From: Gammaproteobacteria bacterium 53_120_T64
GTDB taxonomy: Bacteria > Pseudomonadota > Gammaproteobacteria > Pseudomonadales > Porticoccaceae
DNA length: 64,000 bases
Assembly: GCA_002162815.1 (NCBI GenBank)
Contig: MAAT01000005.1
Location: forward strand, 62,001-126,000
Reading direction: 5' to 3'
In this document: piece after piece, positions 37,051 through 45,561 of the stretch
Layout of the letters: every line of letters begins with the position of its first letter
How positions within the stretch are numbered: the stretch's first letter is position 1
Notes under the pieces: model-generated
Databases searched by the model: none
What the model saw: the letters and a program-made list of their open reading frames with translations, nothing else
Told to the model about the DNA's origin: nothing
Position numbers and translations under genes: made by a program

Positions 37051-38130
37051 TTAGCCAAAGGCGAGCACTTGCTGTATCGCGCGAGTGATGTCTACCACAC
37101 CGGGTAAATACAGGGCCTCTTGTTTGGCATAGGGCATTACCGTGTCGTAGCCAGCGACCCGCAGTACCGGCGCTTTAAGATCGAGCAGAGCGTGCTCGGC
37201 CAGCTGGGCGGCGATTTCACCACCGATGCCACCACTTTTTGGCGCTTCATGGGCAATTACGCAGCGCCCGGTTTTTGCCACCGATTGCAAGATGGTCGCC
37301 ATATCGAGGGGGCTGACCGTGGCGACATCGATCAGCTCGACGGAGATGCCCTGTGCGTGCAATTGATCGGCGACTTGGCTGCATTCGCTAATCAATGCGC
37401 CCCAGCTGATTAAGGTGAGGTCTTCGCCTTCGCGCAGGGTAAAACAGGTATCGAGGGGTAGGGCTTGGCCATCGTTGTCAATGCGTTGGGCCTGGGCGCG
37501 GTAGATGCGTTTTGGTTCGAGAAATATCACTGGGTCGGGGTCGCGAATGGCCCCGAGCAGTAGGCCGTAGGCGCGGGTGGCCGAAGAGGGGATAACTACT
37601 CGCAGGCCGGGGATGTGGGCCAGTAGGGCCTCGGTGCTTTCGGAGTGATGCTCGGGGGCGTGGATGCCGCCGCCAAAGGGCATGCGTACCACCAATGGGC
37701 AGGTGAGGCGGCCACGGGTGCGATTGCGCATGCGCGCTGCGTGGCAAATCAGCTGCTCTAGTGCGGCAAACATAAAGCCCATGAATTGAATTTCGGCGAT
37801 GGGTTTCAGCCCTTGGCTGGCCATGCCGACACTGAGCCCGGCAATGAGGCCCTCGGCCAGCGGGGTGTCGAGTACGCGCTCACTGCCATAGGCCTGCTTG
37901 AGGCCGAGGGTGGCGCGAAACACCCCGCCGTTGCTGGCAACGTCTTCGCCGAGTACCACGACCGCAGGGTCACGGGCCATTTCGTAGTGCAGGGCCATAT
38001 TAATGGCCTCGACCAAGACACAGTCTTTTGTTTCGGCCTCGGTCGTGGTGTGAGTGCCGCTGGACTCTCTGGTCGGCGCTGTAGAGGTGCCTGCCTGTGA
38101 CGGCTTGGTTGCGGAAAAGTTGGCGCTCAC
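37051..38130 (-). CDS. 2-oxoacid dehydrogenase E1 component, beta subunit
   Basis: A 359-residue subunit of the ThDP-dependent decarboxylase. The first about 35 residues are a low-complexity Thr/Ser/Ala-rich extension. The core begins VLVEAINMALHYEMARDPAV, followed by LGEDVASNGGVFRATLGL, DTPLAEGLIAGLSVGMAS, MPFGGGIHAPEHHSES and VIAHEAPKSGGIGGEIA. An ATG further inside is possible, but the ATG at 38130 overlaps the E1 alpha stop as ATGA, which supports this start by translational coupling. Confidence 0.9.
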   Translation of the reverse strand: MSANFSATKPSQAGTSTAPTRESSGTHTTTEAETKDCVLVEAINMALHYEMARDPAVVVLGEDVASNGGVFRATLGLKQAYGSERVLDTPLAEGLIAGLSVGMASQGLKPIAEIQFMGFMFAALEQLICHAARMRNRTRGRLTCPLVVRMPFGGGIHAPEHHSESTEALLAHIPGLRVVIPSSATRAYGLLLGAIRDPDPVIFLEPKRIYRAQAQRIDNDGQALPLDTCFTLREGEDLTLISWGALISECSQVADQLHAQGISVELIDVATVSPLDMATILQSVAKTGRCVIAHEAPKSGGIGGEIAAQLAEHALLDLKAPVLRVAGYDTVMPYAKQEALYLPGVVDITRAIQQVLAFG

Positions 38131-39221
38131 TTTCGATCTCCCTGTGATTTTATTGCATTGTCCTTTAGCAGTATCTCGGCGCGTTGGGTCTCTAGGGCAT
38201 AGGGTAAAAAGGCGTGGAGGTAGTCAATAATGGCACTCGGGGGCTCGGCCTCTAGGGCCAAATAGTCACTCACGGCCGTGTCGATGACCTGCTGGCAGCG
38301 CTGTTGCATAGCCTTTTCCCGATCGGCATCCCATAAACCCTGCTGGTGTAAAAATTGCTGAAAACGCAGAACGGGCTCCTCCTGCCAGTGGGCTTTTAGC
38401 TCATCGGCATCGCGATAGCGCGAGGCATCGTCGGCAGTGGTGTGGTCGCATAGGCGATAGGTCAGGGCTTCGATTAAGGCGGGTTGTTGGTCTTCCCGGG
38501 CGCGCTGAATAGCCTTGCTAATGGCTTCATAAACGGCAATGGGGTCATTGCCATCGACCTGTAGGCCCTCGATGCCCGCAGCGATGGCTTTTTGTGCCAG
38601 CGTCGCGGCTCGGGTTTGTTGAGCCAGTGGTACCGATATCGCCCAGCGATTGTTGTTGATGACGAAGACGATGGGCAGGTCCCACACCCCGGCGAGATTC
38701 ATCGCCTCCATAAAATCGCCCTTGGAGGTGGCACCGTCACCGCAGCTGACAACCACGACAGCCTCCTCGCCCTGCATTTTAAGCGCCGTTGCGACACCGA
38801 CCGCCTGGGTCAATTGCGTGGCGATGGGCACGCAAATCGGTAGATCCCGCGATGCTCCATTGAGGTTGCCGCCGCGTTCATCGCCGCCCCAGTAGATAAA
38901 GACCTCCGCCGGGGACATGCCTCGAATGATTTGTGCCGGCGCGTCGCGGTAATAGGGCACCAGCACATCGCGCTTGGCCATCGCTAGCCCGATGCAAACA
39001 CTGATCGCCTCCTGGCCGAGAATGGACGGGTAGGTGCCCATTTGCCCGGTGCGCTGCAGGGCCACGGCCTTTTGGTCGAGCAGGCGCGCCAGTACCATAT
39101 TTTCGTAGATGGCGAGTACCAGGGGGGTGTCTGTTATCCACTCGGGAAGGGGCAGGTCGAGCTTGCCCTGGGGGTCGAGATATTGCAGAAAATGGATGGA
39201 AAACTGTTGGCGTCCGCGCAT
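38127..39221 (-). CDS. 2-oxoacid dehydrogenase E1 component, alpha subunit
   Basis: A 364-residue E1 alpha with the ThDP/Mg motif in VVSCGDGATSKGDFMEAMN and FVINNNRWAIS, and the phosphorylation-loop region YRLCDHTTADDASRYRD. The N-terminus MRGRQQFSIHFLQYLDPQGK is typical of PdhA-like E1 alpha chains that act on branched-chain or mixed oxo-acids. The gene is three bases after the leucine dehydrogenase gene and overlaps the E1 beta gene by four bases. Substrate assignment rests on neighbours. Confidence 0.9.
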   Translation of the reverse strand: MRGRQQFSIHFLQYLDPQGKLDLPLPEWITDTPLVLAIYENMVLARLLDQKAVALQRTGQMGTYPSILGQEAISVCIGLAMAKRDVLVPYYRDAPAQIIRGMSPAEVFIYWGGDERGGNLNGASRDLPICVPIATQLTQAVGVATALKMQGEEAVVVVSCGDGATSKGDFMEAMNLAGVWDLPIVFVINNNRWAISVPLAQQTRAATLAQKAIAAGIEGLQVDGNDPIAVYEAISKAIQRAREDQQPALIEALTYRLCDHTTADDASRYRDADELKAHWQEEPVLRFQQFLHQQGLWDADREKAMQQRCQQVIDTAVSDYLALEAEPPSAIIDYLHAFLPYALETQRAEILLKDNAIKSQGDRK

Positions 39222-39224
39222 GCT

Positions 39225-40340
39225 TTACCTCGCTAGATGAACGTCTTGCGCTGTTAGCGGGGCCGGCGGTCTGTCGCTGTTAGCGCGGTCTGCTTTGGTC
39301 TTGGCTCGCAAGCTGTTGTGCCCTGCAGCGATACGTTGCCGGGCTAACGACACGGCACTTTGTAGGGGTGTTTGTGCCTGGCCCTTGGCGCTGTCGAGCA
39401 GTGTGTGAATGGTGATGGGTATGGCACGCAGCTTTTCGTCGATCAGCGCCTGCTCGTCACCGGCAAAACGCATCGCGGCGTAGATCAGGCCGCCGGCGTT
39501 AATGGCAAAATCGGGGACATAGAGAATGCCTCTGTCGCGCAGCAGCTCTTCATCGCTGTCTTTGGCGAGTTGATTATTGGCGGCACCGGCGATAATGGCG
39601 CAGCGCAGATGGGGGACACTGGCGGCGTTGATAATACCGCCGAGCCCACAGGGCGATAAAATTTCACAGGCCTGCTGGCAGATGGCGTCGCTGGCCACCA
39701 CCTTGGCATTAAAGCGCTGACAGGCGTACTCGGTTTTAGTCGCGTCGAGATCGCTGACAATCAAGGTGGCGCCAGCGCGATACAGATGTTCAGCCAACGC
39801 CATGCCGACATGACCGAGGCCCTGAATGGCAATACGTGCCTGTTTGACGGTGTCGCTGGCAAAACGCACCTTAAAGGCTTCCTTGATACCGCTGTAGATC
39901 CCGGCTGCAGTAAACAAGCTGCAGTCGCCAATCTCGCTGCTGGAACTAACATAGGTAGTGTGGGCGGCGATGATATCCATATCGTGCAGAGTAGAGCCGC
40001 TGTCCAAAGCGGTAATATAGCGGCCCTGCAGCGAGGCAATAAAAGCGCCCATTTTGGCAAACAATAAGGCGCGATCGTGGTCGGTGTTGGGCTTCAGGAT
40101 AACCGCCTTGCCGCCACCAAAGGGCAGGCCGGCGAGGGCCGCTTTATAGCTCATGCCTTGAGCCAGGCGAGCGGCGTCTTCGAGGGCGTCTTGCGTGCTG
40201 TTGTAATGCAGGTAGCGACAGCCACCGATAGCCGGGCCGAGGCTGGTGTCGTGAATGGCGATAATGGCTTGTAGTCCACAAGCCTCGTCGTTGACCAAGT
40301 GAATGTCTGACAGACCGTATTGCTTCAGTGTCTCGAACAT
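39225..40340 (-). CDS. Leu/Phe/Val (branched-chain) amino acid dehydrogenase
   Basis: A 371-residue NAD-dependent dehydrogenase deaminating leucine, valine or isoleucine to 2-oxo acids. The start MFETLKQYGLSDIHLVNDE matches leucine dehydrogenase, with GGAGG seven bases upstream of ATG 40340; a GTG at 40364 would add eight unlikely residues. Other motifs are LGPAIGGCRYLHYN, LAGLPFGGGKAVI (catalytic lysine) and the Rossmann GLGHVGMALAEHL. As first gene of the operon it would supply the oxo-acids that the E1/E2 complex then converts to acyl-CoA. Confidence 0.92.
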   Translation of the reverse strand: MFETLKQYGLSDIHLVNDEACGLQAIIAIHDTSLGPAIGGCRYLHYNSTQDALEDAARLAQGMSYKAALAGLPFGGGKAVILKPNTDHDRALLFAKMGAFIASLQGRYITALDSGSTLHDMDIIAAHTTYVSSSSEIGDCSLFTAAGIYSGIKEAFKVRFASDTVKQARIAIQGLGHVGMALAEHLYRAGATLIVSDLDATKTEYACQRFNAKVVASDAICQQACEILSPCGLGGIINAASVPHLRCAIIAGAANNQLAKDSDEELLRDRGILYVPDFAINAGGLIYAAMRFAGDEQALIDEKLRAIPITIHTLLDSAKGQAQTPLQSAVSLARQRIAAGHNSLRAKTKADRANSDRPPAPLTAQDVHLAR

Positions 40341-40658
40341 TGCATGTCCTCCACAGTGCGACACAGGCGAGAGTCATGGCGGGACGTAATCTAGGTTGGC
40401 ACTTGCGAAGGCGCTGCCAATTTGCGGCCTCTATAAACCTATAGACCATCTAGCCAGTAAAATGCTGAAAAATTGCTAGATCGTCTGCCGATAGCTTTTA
40501 AAATGGCCGCTGGCGAGCGCTAGGTTGGGCTCAAGAGCTTGCAGCGGGGCGCTTAAAGCAGAGGTTTTTGCGGCTCTATACCGCTCGAGTATTGACGTAT
40601 ACTCTGGCGCTAATACGAGAAGCTTTAGCTCAAAAAGAATCATAAATGGAGGCGGGGA
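40341..40658. other. 318-base divergent regulatory region between leucine dehydrogenase and frmA
   Basis: No gene is supportable here. It contains a sigma-54-like sequence facing the leucine dehydrogenase (separate entry), a small palindrome CTATAAACCTATAG near 40430-40445, and TTGACGTATACTC near 40592-40604 facing frmA, which combines parts of -35 and -10 boxes without usable spacing. Confidence 0.4.
40404..40419 (-). promoter_or_regulatory. candidate sigma-54 promoter of the leucine dehydrogenase operon
   Basis: The minus strand reads TGGCAGCGCCTTCGCA. It has the GG and GC pairs ten bases apart and matches TGGCA and T-GCA of the -24/-12 consensus. A start about 12 bases downstream would give a leader of about 50 bases. 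No bacterial enhancer-binding protein gene is in the window, and no upstream activator sites were identified. Confidence 0.3.
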
Positions 40659-41765
40659 ATGAAAACTCAGGCTGCGGTCGCGTTCAAAGCAGGGCAGGCA
40701 TTGGAAATTCACGAGGTGGATTTACAGGGGCCTCGCGCGGGCGAGGTACTGGTCGAAATCAAGGCGACGGGGGTTTGTCACACCGATGCTTTCACCCTAT
40801 CCGGGGATGATCCGGAGGGCGCTTTTCCGGCCATTCTCGGCCACGAGGGCGCGGGTATCGTGCGCGAGGTCGGCGCCGGGGTAACATCGGTGAAACCGGG
40901 CGACCATGTGATTCCCCTGTACACGCCGGAGTGCCGCCAGTGCAATTTCTGCCTGCACCCCAAGACTAACCTCTGCCAGGCGATTCGTGAGACCCAGGGC
41001 CGGGGCGTGATGCCCGATGGCAACAGCCGTTTCTCCCTCGACGGCGAGCCGATTCTGCACTATATGGGCTGCTCCTCTTTTTCTAATTACACCGTACTGC
41101 CCGAAATCGCCCTGGCAAAAATCCGCGAAGACGCGCCCTTTGATAAGGTTTGCTACATCGGTTGCGGCGTTACCACCGGTGTTGGTGCCGTGGTGTTCAA
41201 GGCACAGGTTAAACCGGGCTCGACAGTGGTGGTCTTCGGTCTCGGTGGCATCGGCCTGAATGTGGTGCAGGGCGCACGCATGGTCGGTGCGGGCAGGATT
41301 ATTGGCGTCGATACCAACCCGGCGAAAGTCGCACTGGCGAAAAAATTCGGCATGACAGACTTTATTAACCCCAATGAGACACCACAGGTGGTGGAAGCCA
41401 TTCTCGACCTCACGGGCGGTGGCGCCGATTACAGCTTTGAATGTATCGGCAATGTGGAGGTGATGCGCCAAGCTCTGGAGTGTTGTCACAAGGGCTGGGG
41501 CGAGTCCTACGTTATTGGTGTCGCCGGTGCCGGGCAGGAAATTGCCACCCGACCCTTTCAGTTGGTCACCGGTCGCTCCTGGCACGGGGTTGCCTTTGGT
41601 GGCGCGCGCGGGCGCACTGACGTGCCGACTATCGTCGACTGGTATATGGAGGGAAAAATCAATATCGATGACTTAATCACTCATACTATGCCTCTGAGCG
41701 AGATTAATCAGGCCTTTGATTTAATGCACCGGGGTGAAAGTATTCGCTCGGTGGTGTTGTACTAA
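40659..41765 (+). CDS. frmA: S-(hydroxymethyl)glutathione dehydrogenase (class III alcohol dehydrogenase)
   Basis: A 368-residue zinc enzyme oxidising S-hydroxymethylglutathione, thus removing formaldehyde. The catalytic zinc region is [10 protein letters not shown] and [15 protein letters not shown]. The structural zinc cysteines are in [15 protein letters not shown]. The NAD fold is [17 protein letters not shown], with the class III segment [29 protein letters not shown] precedes ATG. The usual partner, S-formylglutathione hydrolase, is not next to it; a cysteine synthase follows 23 bases later, perhaps linking thiol supply to glutathione use (inference). Confidence 0.96.
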   Translation: MKTQAAVAFKAGQALEIHEVDLQGPRAGEVLVEIKATGVCHTDAFTLSGDDPEGAFPAILGHEGAGIVREVGAGVTSVKPGDHVIPLYTPECRQCNFCLHPKTNLCQAIRETQGRGVMPDGNSRFSLDGEPILHYMGCSSFSNYTVLPEIALAKIREDAPFDKVCYIGCGVTTGVGAVVFKAQVKPGSTVVVFGLGGIGLNVVQGARMVGAGRIIGVDTNPAKVALAKKFGMTDFINPNETPQVVEAILDLTGGGADYSFECIGNVEVMRQALECCHKGWGESYVIGVAGAGQEIATRPFQLVTGRSWHGVAFGGARGRTDVPTIVDWYMEGKINIDDLITHTMPLSEINQAFDLMHRGESIRSVVLY

Positions 41766-41788
41766 TTGAATTTAATGAACGGGAAAAT

Positions 41789-42862
41789 ATGATGAGTAAC
41801 GACGCAGAAATCAGCGCTAAAAAGTACCAAAACATACTGCAAACCATTGGTAATACCCCGCTGGTCAAGATCAACAAGCTGGCTCCGGAAGGTGTCAATC
41901 TTTACGCCAAAATCGAAGCCTTCAACCCCATGGGCTCGGTCAAAGATCGGCTCGCACTGGCAGTGATCGAAGCGGCCGAAAAAAGTGGAGCCTTACAACC
42001 GGGGCAAACGGTGGTCGAAGCCACCAGTGGCAATACCGGCATTGGTCTGGCGATGGTCTGTGCGCAAAAGGGCTACCCCTTGGTGGTGACGATGGCCGAA
42101 AGCTTTAGTGTCGAGCGGCGTAAAATGATGCGCTTTCTTGGGGCAAAGGTAGTGCTCACCCCAGCGGCGGAAAAGGGCAGTGGCATGCTGAAAAAAGCCG
42201 TGGAGCTGGCCGAGACCCACGATTGGTTTTTATGCCGACAGTTTGAAAATGAAGCCAATGCCGATATGCACTCGCGCACCACGGCACCGGAAATCCTCGC
42301 CTGTTTCACAGACGAAAATCTCGATTATTGGGTGTCTGGTTACGGTACGGGTGGCACTCTGAAAGGCGTTGCTCGCGTGTTGCGGGAAAAAAGCCCGCAG
42401 ACCAAGGTGATTGCCTGTGAGCCCGAAAGCGCCGCGCTATTGAGCAGCCATATACCCCAGGAAGCGGGTGAGAGTGAGTCGACCTACAAAAGCCACGGCA
42501 GCTTTAGCCCCCACCCCATGCAGGGCTGGACGCCGGACTTTATCTCACAATTAACTCAGGATGCCGTTGCCAGTGAGCTGGTTGACGAGGTGTTAACGAT
42601 TCCTGGGCCGGAGGCATTGCGACTGTCGCGACAGCTGGCCGTGGAGGAGGGTATTTTTGTCGGTATCTCCGCCGGTGCCACCCTGGCCGGCGCACTAAAA
42701 ATAGCCGAGAGCGCGGCGCCGGGCACTAATATCGTTTGTATGCTGCCCGATACCGGTGAACGTTATTTGTCGACGCCCTTATTTGGCGATATCGCCGCCG
42801 AGATGGATGATGACGAGCAGGCGCTGGCGGCATCGACACCCTCTGCACAACTGGGAGCCTAG
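41789..42862 (+). CDS. PLP-dependent cysteine synthase family protein
   Basis: A 357-residue protein of the O-acetylserine sulfhydrylase fold. IGNTPLVKINKL starts the domain, FNPMGSVKDRLA holds the PLP lysine, VVEATSGNTGIGLAM binds substrate, VSGYGTGGTLKGVARVL binds the phosphate, and HPMQGWTPDFI replaces the usual CysK segment. It is about 35 residues longer than typical CysK, mostly at the acidic C-terminus. A second ATG follows immediately (41792). CysK or CysM activity is likely, but the exact sulfur donor is uncertain. Likely co-transcribed with frmA. Confidence 0.88.
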   Translation: MMSNDAEISAKKYQNILQTIGNTPLVKINKLAPEGVNLYAKIEAFNPMGSVKDRLALAVIEAAEKSGALQPGQTVVEATSGNTGIGLAMVCAQKGYPLVVTMAESFSVERRKMMRFLGAKVVLTPAAEKGSGMLKKAVELAETHDWFLCRQFENEANADMHSRTTAPEILACFTDENLDYWVSGYGTGGTLKGVARVLREKSPQTKVIACEPESAALLSSHIPQEAGESESTYKSHGSFSPHPMQGWTPDFISQLTQDAVASELVDEVLTIPGPEALRLSRQLAVEEGIFVGISAGATLAGALKIAESAAPGTNIVCMLPDTGERYLSTPLFGDIAAEMDDDEQALAASTPSAQLGA

Positions 42863-42894
42863 TTTGGAAGGCGGTATTACAGTGAGAGCAACTC

Positions 42895-43920
42895 TTGAAT
42901 AAGTGGGACGATGAGGCTCAGCCTAGTGATGATGAGGGGGAGGTATCGCACCCCTTTGATACACTGACGCCGAGTTTTTTAATCGATGCCGTCGAGAGCC
43001 TCGGTTTTTATTGTGATGGGCGTTTATTCCCCCTCAATAGTTACGAGAACCGGGTCTATCAAGTGGGTATCGAGGATGCGACCCCGATGATTGCCAAGTT
43101 CTACCGCCCCCAGCGTTGGAGTGAGGCACAAATTCGCGAAGAGCATGAATTCTGCTTCGAGCTGGTTGCGCAAGAGTTGCCTGTAGTGCCCCCTTGGCGC
43201 AATGAAGCGGGTGAAAGCCTATTCGTGTCTGGCGACTTTTTCTTTGCGCTGTTTGAGCGGCGCGGTGGTCATGCCCCCGAGCTGGACGATCTCGATAACC
43301 TCTTTACCCTGGGTCGCTTGATGGGCCGTATTCACGCCGTGGGTGCGGTTAAGCCCTTTCAGCATCGTCCGGCGATCACTATTGAAGATTACGGCCATGC
43401 CAGCATTGCCTTGGTCGGTGAGCAGTTTATTCCGCGCTCACTGAAGGATTCCTATCTCTCCTTGAGCGCCGATCTTATGCAGGCGGTAGAGGCGCAATTT
43501 GCCCAGGTCAGCGACTTGACGCTGATCCGCAGCCACGGCGATTGCCACGCCGGCAATATTCTCTGGCGCGACGACAGCGCTAACTTTGTCGATTTTGACG
43601 ATGCGCGTACGGCCCCGGCGATTCAGGATTTGTGGATGCTGCTCTGTGGTGACCGCCCACGGCAGACGGCTCAGTTGTCAGAAGTGGTCGAAGGTTACAA
43701 TGAATTTTTTACCTTTCAGCCGAAAGAACTGCGCCTGATTGAACCTCTACGCACCCTGCGTATGCTGCACTACGCCGCTTGGTTGGCGCGGCGCTGGACA
43801 GATCCGGCCTTCCCTCGGGCCTTCCCCTGGTTCAATACCGAGCGCTATTGGGGTGAGCACATTCTCGAATTGCGCGAGCAATATGCGGTACTGCAAGAGC
43901 CGCCCCTCGCGCTTTTTTAA
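42895..43920 (+). CDS. srkA: stress response kinase A (YihE/RdoA family)
   Basis: A 341-residue Ser/Thr-type kinase of the choline-kinase fold. Motifs are LNSYENRVYQVGIED (glycine-loop equivalent), MIAKFYRPQRWSEAQI (ATP lysine), the catalytic loop IRSHGDCHAGNILW and the metal-binding NFVDFDDARTAPAIQDLW. Homologues protect E. coli from stress-induced death. No ATG lies upstream of the conserved region; TTG 42895, preceded by GAGAG, is the best start, giving a 22-residue acidic N-terminal tail. It lies 32 bases after the cysteine synthase gene. Confidence 0.92.
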   Translation: MNKWDDEAQPSDDEGEVSHPFDTLTPSFLIDAVESLGFYCDGRLFPLNSYENRVYQVGIEDATPMIAKFYRPQRWSEAQIREEHEFCFELVAQELPVVPPWRNEAGESLFVSGDFFFALFERRGGHAPELDDLDNLFTLGRLMGRIHAVGAVKPFQHRPAITIEDYGHASIALVGEQFIPRSLKDSYLSLSADLMQAVEAQFAQVSDLTLIRSHGDCHAGNILWRDDSANFVDFDDARTAPAIQDLWMLLCGDRPRQTAQLSEVVEGYNEFFTFQPKELRLIEPLRTLRMLHYAAWLARRWTDPAFPRAFPWFNTERYWGEHILELREQYAVLQEPPLALF

Positions 43921-44058
43921 GCGCTAATAGTACGGCATGTCTGAACGGAGCTGTGGATAAGTACTGAATAAGTATGGCTAAGGCTGTTCAGGCCTTGTGG
44001 GAAAGATAAGCCCGGAGGCGTGCAATACACTACCGGGGCTCGATCGTAGGGTGAGCGG

Positions 44059-44373
44059 CTATTCCATCGGCGGCAGGGTCATCGCCATGCCATTGAGCTC
44101 ATCACTGACCTTCATCTGGCAGCAGAGGCGAGAGGTGTTGGTGAGACCGTGAGCGCTGTCGAGCAGGTCTTCCTCGGCTTCACAGAGTTCGCCCGATTTT
44201 TCAAACCAGCTTTCATCGACCACTACGTGGCAGGTGGCGCAGGCCAGCGAGCCACCACAGGCGGCCAGCATGGGCATGTCGTGGTCTTTGGCAACTTCCA
44301 TCACGGTGGCGCCATTCGTGGCTTCAACGTCGACGCGTTCGCCATCGGGTTTGATAAAGGTAATTGTTGTCAT
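44059..44373 (-). CDS. [2Fe-2S] ferredoxin (adrenodoxin/ISC type)
   Basis: A 104-residue electron carrier. Cluster cysteines lie in ACGGSLACATCHV and, further on, RLCCQM, giving the C-x5-C-x2-C-xn-C pattern of vertebrate-type ferredoxins. It begins MTTITFIKPDGERVDVEA. It lies 41 bases after the gene for an FAD/NAD(P) reductase, so the two probably form a redox pair. No P450 or Rieske oxygenase gene is in the window to name the acceptor. Confidence 0.92.
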   Translation of the reverse strand: MTTITFIKPDGERVDVEATNGATVMEVAKDHDMPMLAACGGSLACATCHVVVDESWFEKSGELCEAEEDLLDSAHGLTNTSRLCCQMKVSDELNGMAMTLPPME

Positions 44374-44414
44374 TGGTTTTATCTCCTCGGGGTTATTGTG
44401 CAGGTAGGACTCGA

Positions 44415-45437
44415 TTAGGCGGGCTCTAGAGCGGGAACGCCGGATGTCGTCGAGTGTTCAAAGTTCAGGGCTTGCCCCGGATTAACGATCCGATAGGCCG
44501 CGTGCGCCGCTTGCGCCGCCTCGGAAAAACCACTGAGAATCAGTTTCAGTTTGTGGGGATAGTTGGCGATATCGCCGACCGCGAAAATACCTTCAACATT
44601 GGTGGCGCAGGTGGTGGGCTCGACGTTGATCACACCATTGAGAATGTCCAGGCCCCAGTCATTAATCGGCCCCAACTTACTGGCGAGACCAAAAAATGAG
44701 AGTAGGTGGTCGGCTTCAATGCGCCGCTCTTCACCCCCTAGGGTTTTGACGATGACGGCCTGGAGTTGATCGTCCTCGCCTTCCAGTGAGGCCAGTTGAT
44801 AGGGGATTACCAGTTCAATTTTTCCGGCGTCGGCGAGAGCTTTCATTTGCGCCACCGACTCGGGAATGGCACGAAAGCGGTCGCGGCGGTGGATGACATA
44901 GACCTCGGCGGCAACGCCGGCCAGCGACAGTGCCCAGTCGACGGCGGAATCCCCGCCCCCGGCAATCACAATGCGCTGGTCGCGAAAGTCCTCGCGTCGT
45001 TGCACCATATAGTGAACGGATTGCCCCTCAAACCGATCGATATTGTCCAGGGGTGGCTTATTGGGGCCGAAGGCACCGGCACCGGCGGCAATAATGATGG
45101 CGCGGGCGCGAATTTTAAGGCCGCGCGAGGTACTTAAATGCCAGTATTCGCCAATTTTCTCCAGCTCTGTAACTTGTTGGTTGAGATGGATGGCCGGCTT
45201 AAAGGGTTCGATTTGTTTTTCCAGTCGGGCAATCAAGTCAACGGCATTAATGTTGGGTGCGGCGGGAATATCAAACAGCGGCTTTTCGGGGTACAGCGCG
45301 CTACATTGCCCGCCAGTGGCCGGCAATGCGTCGATGACATGGCAGGACATTTTTAACATGCCGCATTGAAAGACGCTAAACAGGCCGATAGGGCCGGCGC
45401 CAATAATGGCCACGTCGGTGGTGTATATTTCACTCAC
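44415..45437 (-). CDS. ferredoxin--NADP+ reductase, thioredoxin-reductase-like type
   Basis: A 340-residue flavoprotein with two dinucleotide-binding motifs: FAD in DVAIIGAGPIGLFSVF and NAD(P) in RIVIAGGGDSAVDWAL, plus the FAD-closing GIFAVGDIANYP. It lacks the CxxC redox pair of thioredoxin reductase, as expected for the YumC-type ferredoxin reductases. It is followed by a ferredoxin gene, which is its likely partner. Confidence 0.9.
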   Translation of the reverse strand: MSEIYTTDVAIIGAGPIGLFSVFQCGMLKMSCHVIDALPATGGQCSALYPEKPLFDIPAAPNINAVDLIARLEKQIEPFKPAIHLNQQVTELEKIGEYWHLSTSRGLKIRARAIIIAAGAGAFGPNKPPLDNIDRFEGQSVHYMVQRREDFRDQRIVIAGGGDSAVDWALSLAGVAAEVYVIHRRDRFRAIPESVAQMKALADAGKIELVIPYQLASLEGEDDQLQAVIVKTLGGEERRIEADHLLSFFGLASKLGPINDWGLDILNGVINVEPTTCATNVEGIFAVGDIANYPHKLKLILSGFSEAAQAAHAAYRIVNPGQALNFEHSTTSGVPALEPA

Positions 45438-45561
45438 AATAGTTTCCTTAGGCGCTTAATTTTATTGTTCTAGCGGCAGTGCTTTATGGTGCGTTGCAAC
45501 AACTGGCTAGTCTGGCATCGTTAGGCTTTGCTGTAGTTGCGTTAAAACAAGTGAATGCTGT

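Noticed and set aside
40397-40412. Plus-strand TGGCACTTGC as a second sigma-54 site
   Set aside because: The -12 GC does not fall at the required distance from the -24 GG.
40592-40604. TTGACGTATACT as a promoter for frmA
   Set aside because: The -35-like and -10-like parts are contiguous or 13 bases apart, which is not a usable spacing without a special regulator.
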